A stretch of DNA of 42,492 bases from an uncultured Pseudomonadota bacterium (GTDB lineage Bacteria; Pseudomonadota; Alphaproteobacteria; RF32; CAG-239), in the NCBI GenBank assembly GCA_902796625.1, contig CADBPX010000122.1:1-42492 (forward strand), written 5' to 3'. The translations under genes and the position numbers were made by a program. A model generated the notes under the pieces. The model did not search any database. It saw nothing but the letters and a program-made list of their open reading frames with translations, and was not told where the DNA came from. How positions within the stretch are numbered: position 1 is the first letter of the stretch; each line of letters opens with the position of its first letter. Positions 24,126 through 32,610 of the stretch are shown here, in pieces.

Positions 24126-25074
24126 AACAACCGATAAAATTTATGAATACACTTCGCGTAATATTGAAAAAGCCGCTGAAATAATTCGCAACGGCGGCTT
24201 AGTGGCATTTCCGACAGAAACAGTGTATGGATTGGGGGCAAATGTTTATAATTCTAAAGCTGTAGCTAATATATTTGCGGCGAAAAATCGTCCGTTTTTT
24301 GACCCTTTGATTTCTCATATTGCCGATATAAATTTTTTAGAGCGATATGCCAAAGTTGATCAAAAAGTAATGGCCTTAGCCCAAAAGTTCTGGCCCGGAC
24401 CGCTGACTTTTGTTCTTAACAGAATTGAGGAAGATCCTCGTATTGATCTGGCTTGCTCAGGTTTAAGAACTGTCACGGTACGAATGCCCCGACATCCTGT
24501 GGCTCTTGATTTAATAAAGGCATCCGGAGTACCAATAGTCGCTCCGTCGGCCAATCGTTACCAATCGATAAGTCCAACAACCGCAAAACATGTTGCCGAT
24601 GGTCTCGGTGATTCCGTAGATATGATTCTTGATGGAGGTGCGTGCACTGTGGGAGTGGAATCGACTATTTTAGATTTGACTTCTGAAAAACCGGTTATTT
24701 TACGAGCCGGAGGAACTACTAAAGAAGCCATTGAGGAGTTTCTCGGCACTACGATTGAAATTTCATCAGGGAACCCTAATCAACCGACGGCTCCGGGACA
24801 GCTCTTACGTCATTACGCCCCACAAAAAAAATTATCAATTAATGTCAACAATCCGAGTGAAGATGAATTTTTCATCGGTTTCGGCAACCTTGACGGTCAT
24901 TTAAACTTGAGTAAATCCGGATCACTGAGTGAAGCAGCCAGCAACTTATTTGCATTTTTGCGTGCGGCTGATTCCCAAAAACAATATCCGAAAATCGCCG
25001 TTGCTCCTATTCCGACAACCGGCCTAGGGCTAGCCATAAATGATCGCCTTATACGCGCTTCTCATTCACGATAG
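24118..25074 (+). CDS. sua5: L-threonylcarbamoyladenylate synthase (Sua5 type)
   Basis: Makes threonylcarbamoyl-AMP from threonine, bicarbonate and ATP for t6A37 modification of ANN-decoding tRNAs. The 318-residue protein has the YrdC domain (about 10-210): GGLVAFPTETVYGLGANVY, FAAKNRPFFDPLISHI, WPGPLTFVLNR, TVRMPRHPVALDL and VPIVAPSANRYQSISPTTA. A linker APGQLLRHYAPQ and a shorter C-terminal Sua5 domain follow, so it is Sua5 rather than the single-domain TsaC. The ATG lies within the end of the SUKH-like gene (eight-base overlap). Its 3' end overlaps the convergent aas-like gene by nine bases (25066-25074), with no terminator in between. Confidence 0.95.
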   Translation: MSETTDKIYEYTSRNIEKAAEIIRNGGLVAFPTETVYGLGANVYNSKAVANIFAAKNRPFFDPLISHIADINFLERYAKVDQKVMALAQKFWPGPLTFVLNRIEEDPRIDLACSGLRTVTVRMPRHPVALDLIKASGVPIVAPSANRYQSISPTTAKHVADGLGDSVDMILDGGACTVGVESTILDLTSEKPVILRAGGTTKEAIEEFLGTTIEISSGNPNQPTAPGQLLRHYAPQKKLSINVNNPSEDEFFIGFGNLDGHLNLSKSGSLSEAASNLFAFLRAADSQKQYPKIAVAPIPTTGLGLAINDRLIRASHSR

Positions 25075-28000
25075 TTTTTGTTCTTGATAGAGTTTTACAG
25101 CCATCTGATAATCTATTTTTCCGCTACCCAGCAAAGGTATTTTAGGCATATAGAAAATTTCCTTCGGCAACCACAATTCGCTAACCCCCTTATGCTTAAA
25201 ATAATTTTTTATTTCTTGCATATTTGCGCTATCATCACTCGTCAGGAAAACTATTTTTTCTCCTTTGATTTCATCTTCAATTGCAATTACGCACTGAAGC
25301 ACATTTGAATATAACTCATTTAAAATATCTTCAACAGCTACTAAAGAAATCATTTCTCCGCCTATTTTAGCAAAACGTTTAGCCCTTCCCTCAATAGAAA
25401 CGAACTTATCTTCATCAATTTGAACAATATCTCCTGTATTATACCATGTATCAACGGGAACAAATACATTCGGTTTATCTGCCTTAATATATCCTTGCAT
25501 CATGCTATCAGATTGAAGAAGTAATTCACCGCCGTTGCTTATTCCGTCGATTAATTGCAGACGATAATTAATTCCGCTTAAAATACGCCCCACCGTATTT
25601 TCGCGATAAAACATCGGGGTATTAACGGCAATTACCGGAGACATTTCCGTTGTTCCATAACCTTCAAAAATTCGCACACCAAACTTTTTCATCCATAAAT
25701 CGGCTGTCCGCTGTTTAAGTTTTTCGCCGCCGACAACAGCAAAACGTATAGGAAAGAAATCATACGGATTAGCCATGCGTCCATATCCGTATAAAAATGT
25801 ATCTGTTCCCAGAATCGCCGTTGCTTGAATTCCATAACTGATTTCCGGAATAATGCGATAGTGTAACGGTGACGGATAAAAAAAGGTTTTGACCCCGTTC
25901 AACAGTGGCAAAACTGTTCCAATTGTCAGTCCGAATGAATGAAACATCGGTAATGCATTAATTAATACGTCACGTGAGTTAAACGGTACAGCTAAATGAA
26001 CTTGCAAAACATTTGCTTGAAGATTGCGATGCGAAAGAAGAACAGCTTTAGGCAATCCTTCTGATCCGGAAGTAAATAAAATTGCCGCAGTTTTATTACC
26101 GGTTGTCTTTACTTTTTCGCGCAGTAAATATTTTTTTACGCCTTTTAACTTGGTCAAAAGAGATATTTGGGTTGCAAAATCTTCAAGATAAACAACCTCT
26201 GCGTCAGCCTCATGCATCAGTTGAATAAAATGCTCTAATTTACCGCGTTCAACAAAAGTGCGAGAGGTTATAATCTTCTTTAAACCGACCGTATTTATGC
26301 ACGAAGCAAACTGCATATCTCCTAATGAAAAATTCAACATAACCGGAGTTTTAGCGGCATAATGCAAAGCAAAAAAATTAACAACCCCGGCAGCACTGTT
26401 AGGAAGCATAACCCCTATTCTGTTTTCTCCGCGAAATTTTTCTTTGTATGCTGCACCTAAAACGTATGATTTTAATATAATATCTTTATATGAAAAACTT
26501 TTCTTTTGAATATCCATTACAACTTTATGTTTTTTACCATATGTCCGTTCAGCTTCAAGAAGCAAATTAAATAAAGGTTTATCTTTATTTGTCGTAGCAT
26601 AGATCATATCTGCCATAATATCATGCAGTTTCAATGAAGTTTGGCGTCTTTTTTCTCGAGAACTGAGATTATTTGCTATGCTAATCTCACAAGGAGGTAA
26701 AATAAACAACTGAATTTTAGGAAATATTTGCGTTTTAATCAAATCGCCGATATATGAAAATTTTGAATATTGTGCTCCATCAATGCGTAAGGGAATAATT
26801 TTGGCTCCGCTTTTCTCAGCAATAACCCCAGCACCTTCATAAACTTTCATCAATGAACCGGTAACACTGATACGTCCCTCCGGAAAAATCATTATGGTCT
26901 TACCCTTATTTACTTCATCAATTAATGATCTGATAGCCATCGGACTTGATGGGTTCAACGGATAAAAATCCACCAGTCCGTTAAAAATCTTCACATACCA
27001 TTTGTTAGCCCAATCCTGATCAATTGCAAACGTAATTTTTCGCGGTAAATACGCGGCAATTAAAACCCCGTCAAGCAATGAAACATGATTAGCTATAATT
27101 AAAGCCTTACTTCCGGCTTTACGTAAATTATCAATTCCATCAACTCTAACACGGAAAAACAGGTTGAGTATTGAACAAAAAATTGATCTTACCAAAGCAT
27201 CAGGCAGTAATTTACATATATAAAAAGCCACTCCTGCACTCAGAATCGCAATAAATAAAAATAAATCTGTAATTTTAAAACCGAATGCCATTATTATAGC
27301 GGCAAAAATAGAAATTCCAACCATTCCCAACGAATTTATAATATTATTGCCGGCAATTACCGTTGCCACATACCCTTTCGGCGCCTTTTTCTGCATCAAG
27401 GCATTTAATGGCACAACATACATCCCCCCCATAAATGCGAATAGGAATAAGCACACGGAAATGCAAAAACCGCGAGGCAGCATTATAAATTTAGCTAATG
27501 AAAGTACCGTTTGAGGTGTAACAAAACCTGCTGATAAAAAATAAATCATAATAGCGCAAACACTTAACCCGATAGCACTCAACGGAACATATATTACAGA
27601 TACTGCCCCTTTCAGCAGGCGGTTACAAAATATTGATCCGGCCCCGACACCTACAGAAAACAAAATTAAAAACAAAGTTACAACGCTTTTATCGGTATTA
27701 AAAACTTTACTGCATAACGGAAACAATTGGGTAAGAAAAAAAGTTCCTAATATCCAAAACCAAGTTGCTCCGATAATTGCCCTAAAAACTATGGTATGTT
27801 GCTTGATTATACAAATATTTTCTTTAATTTGCCTTCCTATATTAAAACTAATTTTCAACCGAGGCTGAGCACCTGACATTGAAGGAATTTTGAAACTTGC
27901 CACAATTCCTATTAATGCGCACAAAAGTAATAATCCTATGCTAATATTAACTGGCAGCATTGTACCTAGAATTGATCCTAAAATGATGGAAATATATGTA

Positions 28001-28443
28001 CTAGCCTCAATATAAGCATTTCCTGCTATCAGCTCATCAGTCCTCAAATGTTGGGGCAAAAGAGCATATTTAACCGGACCAAAAAATGTTGATTGCATCC
28101 CCATTAAAAATAAAATCACAATCAGCAAAATCGGACTTTTAATTACAAAAACCACGCCAGCACTTATCATCAGTAATAATTCTGTAATTTTCAGAATTCT
28201 GGCAATTTTGGAACGGTCATATTTATCGGCAATCGATCCGGCTAAAGCTGAAAACAGAAAATAAGGAAGAATAAAAATTCCGGCGATTATATTAGAATAT
28301 ATACTTACGGTTTGTGAATCTATCACCATTTTATAGGCAACAAAAGTCATCAACGTATTCTTAAACAAATTATCATTAAAAGCACCAAAAAACTGAGTAA
28401 TCAAAAGCGGAACAAACCGCCGCCCGTGCCAAAAATTTTGCAT
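25066..28443 (-). CDS. aas: LplT-PlsC-acyl ligase fusion (lysophospholipid uptake and reacylation)
   Basis: A 1125-residue three-part protein. Residues 1-410 are an MFS transporter with about 12 membrane helices, like the lysophospholipid flippase LplT. Residues about 425-615 are a PlsC-type acyltransferase with NHVSLLD (452-458) and FPEGR (520-524). Residues about 640-1125 are an AMP-forming acyl ligase with TSGSEGLPK (791-799), YGTTEMSP (929-936), a YNTGDI motif and the C-terminal catalytic Lys in GSGKID. Together they can import lysophospholipids and reacylate them, as separate LplT and Aas do in E. coli. No acyl carrier domain is visible. The gene begins 14 bases after the S8 protease gene, with AGAGGTT before the ATG, so the two are probably co-transcribed. 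Confidence 0.92.
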   Translation of the reverse strand: MQNFWHGRRFVPLLITQFFGAFNDNLFKNTLMTFVAYKMVIDSQTVSIYSNIIAGIFILPYFLFSALAGSIADKYDRSKIARILKITELLLMISAGVVFVIKSPILLIVILFLMGMQSTFFGPVKYALLPQHLRTDELIAGNAYIEASTYISIILGSILGTMLPVNISIGLLLLCALIGIVASFKIPSMSGAQPRLKISFNIGRQIKENICIIKQHTIVFRAIIGATWFWILGTFFLTQLFPLCSKVFNTDKSVVTLFLILFSVGVGAGSIFCNRLLKGAVSVIYVPLSAIGLSVCAIMIYFLSAGFVTPQTVLSLAKFIMLPRGFCISVCLFLFAFMGGMYVVPLNALMQKKAPKGYVATVIAGNNIINSLGMVGISIFAAIIMAFGFKITDLFLFIAILSAGVAFYICKLLPDALVRSIFCSILNLFFRVRVDGIDNLRKAGSKALIIANHVSLLDGVLIAAYLPRKITFAIDQDWANKWYVKIFNGLVDFYPLNPSSPMAIRSLIDEVNKGKTIMIFPEGRISVTGSLMKVYEGAGVIAEKSGAKIIPLRIDGAQYSKFSYIGDLIKTQIFPKIQLFILPPCEISIANNLSSREKRRQTSLKLHDIMADMIYATTNKDKPLFNLLLEAERTYGKKHKVVMDIQKKSFSYKDIILKSYVLGAAYKEKFRGENRIGVMLPNSAAGVVNFFALHYAAKTPVMLNFSLGDMQFASCINTVGLKKIITSRTFVERGKLEHFIQLMHEADAEVVYLEDFATQISLLTKLKGVKKYLLREKVKTTGNKTAAILFTSGSEGLPKAVLLSHRNLQANVLQVHLAVPFNSRDVLINALPMFHSFGLTIGTVLPLLNGVKTFFYPSPLHYRIIPEISYGIQATAILGTDTFLYGYGRMANPYDFFPIRFAVVGGEKLKQRTADLWMKKFGVRIFEGYGTTEMSPVIAVNTPMFYRENTVGRILSGINYRLQLIDGISNGGELLLQSDSMMQGYIKADKPNVFVPVDTWYNTGDIVQIDEDKFVSIEGRAKRFAKIGGEMISLVAVEDILNELYSNVLQCVIAIEDEIKGEKIVFLTSDDSANMQEIKNYFKHKGVSELWLPKEIFYMPKIPLLGSGKIDYQMAVKLYQEQKLS

Positions 28444-28457
28444 TATAACCTCTTATT

Positions 28458-31400
28458 TCAATTAAAGTTCCAACTTAATCCAATTAAAGCGCGATAATCA
28501 TTTTTAACATCTTCATGCTCAGGATGAACACGAACATCAAATTCTGTTCTTAATGTTAAGTTATCCGTACAGTTATTATCAAGATAAAAAGTAAATTTAT
28601 ACTCCCGATGATTCGGTCGTAAACGAGCCTGGTATTTATTGCGATAAATTGCATCAGAATAACCGTCGCGTCCATTAGGAAAATCGAACGACATTTTTCC
28701 GTTTTGAATCTTCAAAGGTGAAGAAACGCGGAATCCAAAATTTATGTTTTTATCCGGCTTATAGTTAATATCGGCGGCAAAGCTATCACTTCTGAGAGCA
28801 GAAACATGAATTAAATCTGATTCCATATTTTGAGATTTTGTGTGTCCTTGATAATAACTTCCACTCAGAATTAATTTCGGTGATATTTGCCATTTTCCAG
28901 TAAGACCGAGAATATATGTATTGCTGTTATTAACTCCTAAAGCTCCGCTTCCTATTGTTCCCAATAATGCATCTTTTTCATATAAAGTACCGACCGTAAT
29001 TTCAAAGGAAACATCTTTATGAGCTTTGATAACAGCTGATGATGCCAGGGCATATGATCGTCCGTCAAAATTTTTATCCTGAAAATCATGATCTCCATCA
29101 TACAAACCATTACGTCCGGTTAACGCTTCAACTTTTAACTGCAGATATTTTCTCAAATCATATGTATTGTAAGCACCATATGCCGAAGTCATTTGCATAA
29201 ACGGATTATTTAAATCGCGATTAAAATAATTTTCTGCATCATAGTGGGTATTTTCATTAAAATAAAATCCCCAAGAATTACCCGCTGAAACGTTTTTAAA
29301 TTCAACGAAACCTAAGCCATTGGCAGAATTTCCCTTTTCCGATTCGGTAAAGGTTAATTGCACATTATTATAATTAACTTTTTGCACTTTATTACTACGC
29401 GCAATATTAATCACGTCATTTTTAAGAGCTTTATATCCGCTATGAGTGATGGTAAAAAATTTTGCGGTATCTAAATCAAAAGGACGGTTATAACGGTCAA
29501 ACACCGTTATATTATGCGGCAATATTTGCATAAGTTTCGCTTTCATGGCTCCCGAAACAATTAAATTGGCATCATCAAGTTCAACCACCTTAGAAGAACT
29601 AATCCGGTTGCCGTCATATGTTGTTATTGATGCCGGAGAATCTGAACGTGATATATAGGTATTGACAGCTGCGCCCAGATCCAACAAACCGGCTCCATAT
29701 GTTTCAGGGCTATATGAAACGGCAGCATCTTTGTTTGCAGTATCCATGATCAATTCGATTAGTTCCGAAGAACTCATGAACGGATAAGCTCCTTTCAGAA
29801 ATGCCAACGCTCCGGAAACAACCGGAACCGCTTGCGATGTACCGGCAAAATCATAATAGTTTGCATCTGTCCCCGGTTCTCCCGGCCCCCATAAAGAAGA
29901 TGTATACGTATTGTTGGTAATATTACCGCCCGGTGCTGAAATACAATAATTTTTTGTAACACCGCATTTATTGGAAAAACTTGATAAATAATAAGATGAA
30001 ACTTTATTGGTATTTTGATTTACATTTACAACAACAGAGGTTACAACAACCATTTGTAACTCATTATAGCTGTGATACTTGTGATCACTGCCTAAAAATG
30101 ATGTTTTAGATAACTTTATACCAGATTGCAAATCAGGATTATCTTGTTTTTCATTTCCTGCCGCCTTAACAATGATAACACCATCTGTTTTACCGGCCTC
30201 GGTGACAGTGTTTTTAACAATAACCTCACGCATTGCTTTAGAAAAATTATCACTAAAAACTTTATTAGTGGCATCTTTAGCACTATAAACACTAGCATCT
30301 TGTCCTAGACTCAAATTTATAATTGCCACATTGTCATTTAGAAGACTTTCGATAGGTTTTTGAATAGATGAATAAAAATCCCAGCGAATCGCATCTATTG
30401 AGGCATTAGCAAATGCAACTCCCATAGTTCCCGAATTATCTAAATTGGCAGCAATAATTCCGGCGATATTAGTTCCATGAAGCAATGAATAATCATTATT
30501 GGTTTTAATACTGTTAGGTGAAGTGCTTTCAGTAACCTTCCACCATGCGTAATCATCGGCAAACGAATTCTCCCACTTTATGTACTCATTAAGTTCCGAT
30601 GTGCGTGTAAAAGTATGAGATACAACCGGATATACCCCCCGCAAGGTAATAGTATTGCCCTCTCTGTACCAACAAGGTGATTTATTGTTGTTTGTACAAG
30701 GACCATAATCATAATTATGCCCGCTTACTTTAGTAATTGTATCAGGATTATAAAATTCCGAATGAGTAGCCCACACACCGGTATCAACCATACCAACTTT
30801 AACATTTTGCAATGTTGTTGTATAATTTAAACTATTTTCCAGTTTAATATGCTTTTCAAATGCAGGAGCTGCGTTTATTGCGGCCAAATAACTTACAGAT
30901 GATGAACCAAAGTTGCTTGCTTTATATTCTTGCAAATCAGTGAATTTCAGCTGGTTATTACCGCCGGTGCCACCGCCAGTTCCACCGCCAGTTCCGCCAC
31001 CAGTGCCACCACCGGTTCCGCCGCCAGTGCCACCACCAGTGCCACCACCGGTTCCGCCGCCAGTGCCACCACCAGTTCCGCCGCCAGTTCCACCACCGGT
31101 TCCACCGCCAGTTCCGCCACCAGTTCCGTTACTACCTGTACTTTCTTTCGAATGGCCTCCGCCACCTCCTCCGCCGGCAGCTGCGGCAATGGCAACACCG
31201 GCCCCAACAACAGCTACTCCACCGATGATATATTTGGTAGAAGATGATAATGACTGATTTGACATTCCGCCAGATTGATAAGTCATACACGAGGCATAAG
31301 GGTTAGCCCCATATTGTAACAATAAATTATATGCTTGTGTACGCCCACGATAACTAGCCGTGCATAAGGCTGTTACTCCTTGATTATCGGTTGTATCAAT

Positions 31401-31556
31401 TGAATATCCTTGTTGGATAATAGAATTTAATTGTTGTACATCACCATTAACAGCTGCTTGATAAATTGTGTCCTTAACTGACATCCAAGCATTTGCCGGT
31501 ATACTCCAAGAACTTATAAATAAACCAAGAGCGGTTCCTAAGTACAGTCTTTTCAT
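28458..31556 (-). CDS. Ankyrin-linker-S8 serine protease with autotransporter-like C-terminus
   Basis: A 1032-residue exported protein. Its signal peptide is MKRLYLGTALGLFISSWSIP with cleavage likely after ANA (about residue 23). Residues 28-90 resemble two ankyrin repeats (YQAAVNGDVQQLNSIIQQGY, QGVTALCTASYRGRTQAYNL). A hydrophobic Gly/Ala stretch (108-133) follows, then 13 copies of GGGT (146-197). The subtilisin domain carries Asp258 in MVDTG, His360 in LLHGTNIAG, Asn468 in AAGNE and Ser574 in AGTSQAVP, so it should be active. The region from about 760 to the end is beta-rich and ends LIGLSWNFN, as expected for a barrel of the autotransporter type, although the last residue is Asn. AGGA precedes the ATG. 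It is probably co-transcribed with the aas-like gene. A role in surface proteolysis or host interaction is inference. Confidence 0.85.
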   Translation of the reverse strand: MKRLYLGTALGLFISSWSIPANAWMSVKDTIYQAAVNGDVQQLNSIIQQGYSIDTTDNQGVTALCTASYRGRTQAYNLLLQYGANPYASCMTYQSGGMSNQSLSSSTKYIIGGVAVVGAGVAIAAAAGGGGGGGHSKESTGSNGTGGGTGGGTGGGTGGGTGGGTGGGTGGGTGGGTGGGTGGGTGGGTGGGTGGGTGGNNQLKFTDLQEYKASNFGSSSVSYLAAINAAPAFEKHIKLENSLNYTTTLQNVKVGMVDTGVWATHSEFYNPDTITKVSGHNYDYGPCTNNNKSPCWYREGNTITLRGVYPVVSHTFTRTSELNEYIKWENSFADDYAWWKVTESTSPNSIKTNNDYSLLHGTNIAGIIAANLDNSGTMGVAFANASIDAIRWDFYSSIQKPIESLLNDNVAIINLSLGQDASVYSAKDATNKVFSDNFSKAMREVIVKNTVTEAGKTDGVIIVKAAGNEKQDNPDLQSGIKLSKTSFLGSDHKYHSYNELQMVVVTSVVVNVNQNTNKVSSYYLSSFSNKCGVTKNYCISAPGGNITNNTYTSSLWGPGEPGTDANYYDFAGTSQAVPVVSGALAFLKGAYPFMSSSELIELIMDTANKDAAVSYSPETYGAGLLDLGAAVNTYISRSDSPASITTYDGNRISSSKVVELDDANLIVSGAMKAKLMQILPHNITVFDRYNRPFDLDTAKFFTITHSGYKALKNDVINIARSNKVQKVNYNNVQLTFTESEKGNSANGLGFVEFKNVSAGNSWGFYFNENTHYDAENYFNRDLNNPFMQMTSAYGAYNTYDLRKYLQLKVEALTGRNGLYDGDHDFQDKNFDGRSYALASSAVIKAHKDVSFEITVGTLYEKDALLGTIGSGALGVNNSNTYILGLTGKWQISPKLILSGSYYQGHTKSQNMESDLIHVSALRSDSFAADINYKPDKNINFGFRVSSPLKIQNGKMSFDFPNGRDGYSDAIYRNKYQARLRPNHREYKFTFYLDNNCTDNLTLRTEFDVRVHPEHEDVKNDYRALIGLSWNFN
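30961..31125. repeat. 12-bp tandem repeat encoding (GGGT)n
   Basis: Thirteen consecutive 12-base units of the type CCACCGCCAGTT (30970-31125) plus a partial unit (30961-30969) encode Gly-Gly-Gly-Thr repeats on the minus strand. Units differ only at third positions (A/G, T/G), so the DNA is less uniform than the peptide. Copy changes would be in frame. It is GC-rich compared with its surroundings. Confidence 0.95.
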
Positions 31557-31587
31557 GTGTACAATCCTATTCCATGTCTATATTTGT

Positions 31588-31616
31588 ATATTACACAAAA
31601 AGAAAACAAATTGCAA
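31588..31616 (-). promoter_or_regulatory. Promoter of the S8 protease gene
   Basis: On the minus strand TTGCAA (31611-31616) and TAATAT (31588-31593) are 17 bases apart, with TGTG just before the -10 element. The start would be near 31581, about 25 bases before the ATG. The same TTGCAA -35 and 17-base spacing occur at glgB. Confidence 0.5.
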
Positions 31617-31631
31617 GAATATCAATTATTA

Positions 31632-31660
31632 TTGACACAACTATAATTGATATGTATTAC
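31632..31660 (+). promoter_or_regulatory. Promoter of psd
   Basis: TTGACA (31632-31637) is a perfect -35 match. TATTAC (31655-31660) follows after 17 bases. AAGGAG lies before the psd ATG at 31682. Confidence 0.5.
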
Positions 31661-31681
31661 TTATGATGTAAGGAGCCTGAT

Positions 31682-32539
31682 ATGACAAAAGTAAAAATCT
31701 ATATACACTACCTGATGCCTAAACGATTATTGACTGTTTGCGTCGGATTATTTGCCTCTTCGCAATTGGGAAAACTAACAACTTTAGCAATAAAATATTT
31801 CGTTAAATTCTACAATATAAATACGCGAGAAATAAAAGGAAAAATAACAGATTATAAAACTTTTAATGACTTCTTCGCCAGAGAGCTGAAAAACAAAGTT
31901 CGTCCTATTGACAATTCACAACAGAGTTTGGTTTATCCTGCTGATGGCAGAATCAGCCAGTTTGGTGATTTAATTAGCAATATTCAGATTCAAGCCAAAG
32001 GGCATTACTTTTCCACGGCAGCCTTACTGGGAAATGATGACGATAGCAAGACATTTAAAGACGGTAAATTTATAACAACATATCTGTCTCCACGAGATTA
32101 TCATCGTGTTCATATTCCGATTGATGGAAAGCTGTTGAAAATGACCTATATTCCAGGTGAGCTATTTTCCGTCAATCCGTTATACACCCAAAATATTCCA
32201 GAATTATTCGCACGCAATGAAAGAGTTGTTTGTATTTTTGATACCCCGTGCGGAAAAATGGCCGTAATACTTGTCGGAGCAACCATTGTTCGCAGTATTA
32301 CCACCAAATGGGCCGGAGTTGTTGCTCCTAATGCTTCAAAAACAATCAAATCGTGGGATTATAAAAAGGAAAGTATTTCTTTCCATAAAGGCGATGAAAT
32401 CGGCAAATTTACTATGGGAAGTACGGTAATATGCTTGTTCGAAAAAGGTAAAATATCTTTTTCTGATCATATAAGGTTAGAACAGCATGTATTGGTTGGA
32501 CAGAAAATGGCTAACATATCTTCTAAAAAGAAAAAGTAA
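31682..32539 (+). CDS. psd: Phosphatidylserine decarboxylase (long type)
   Basis: Converts phosphatidylserine to phosphatidylethanolamine at the inner membrane with a pyruvoyl cofactor made by self-cleavage. The 285-residue protein contains YKTFNDFFARELKNKVRPID, VYPADGRISQFG, TYLSPRDYHRVHIP (catalytic Asp/His region) and, near residue 245, TMGSTVICLF with the GST self-cleavage site. The N-terminal part includes a hydrophobic stretch (RLLTVCVGLFASS). The F-N-D-F-F-A-R-E-L segment marks the long E. coli-type Psd, whereas many alphaproteobacteria have a shorter type. pssA is not adjacent. AAGGAG precedes the ATG. It is a single gene ending in a strong terminator. Confidence 0.93.
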   Translation: MTKVKIYIHYLMPKRLLTVCVGLFASSQLGKLTTLAIKYFVKFYNINTREIKGKITDYKTFNDFFARELKNKVRPIDNSQQSLVYPADGRISQFGDLISNIQIQAKGHYFSTAALLGNDDDSKTFKDGKFITTYLSPRDYHRVHIPIDGKLLKMTYIPGELFSVNPLYTQNIPELFARNERVVCIFDTPCGKMAVILVGATIVRSITTKWAGVVAPNASKTIKSWDYKKESISFHKGDEIGKFTMGSTVICLFEKGKISFSDHIRLEQHVLVGQKMANISSKKKK

Positions 32540-32557
32540 GCAGATATAATAAACAAT

Positions 32558-32594
32558 AAAAATCCCCGACATATTCAATATGTGGGGGATTTTT
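32558..32594. terminator. Bidirectional terminator between psd and pepF
   Basis: AAAAATCCCC pairs with GGGGATTTTT, with an inner ACATATT/AATATGT pairing extending the stem. A and T runs flank both sides, so it can stop both convergent genes. Confidence 0.85.
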
Positions 32595-32610
32595 CCAGAT
32601 ATACATTCAA

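Noticed and set aside
30961..31125. Repeat array considered as CRISPR
   Set aside because: Units are 12 bases, directly adjacent, without spacers, and lie inside a coding sequence.
30913..31257. Open frames rich in VPP or TSAA repeats, opposite to and in another frame of the S8 gene
   Set aside because: They are shadows of the 12-bp repeat encoding GGGT; the minus-strand frame has a signal peptide and an intact protease triad.
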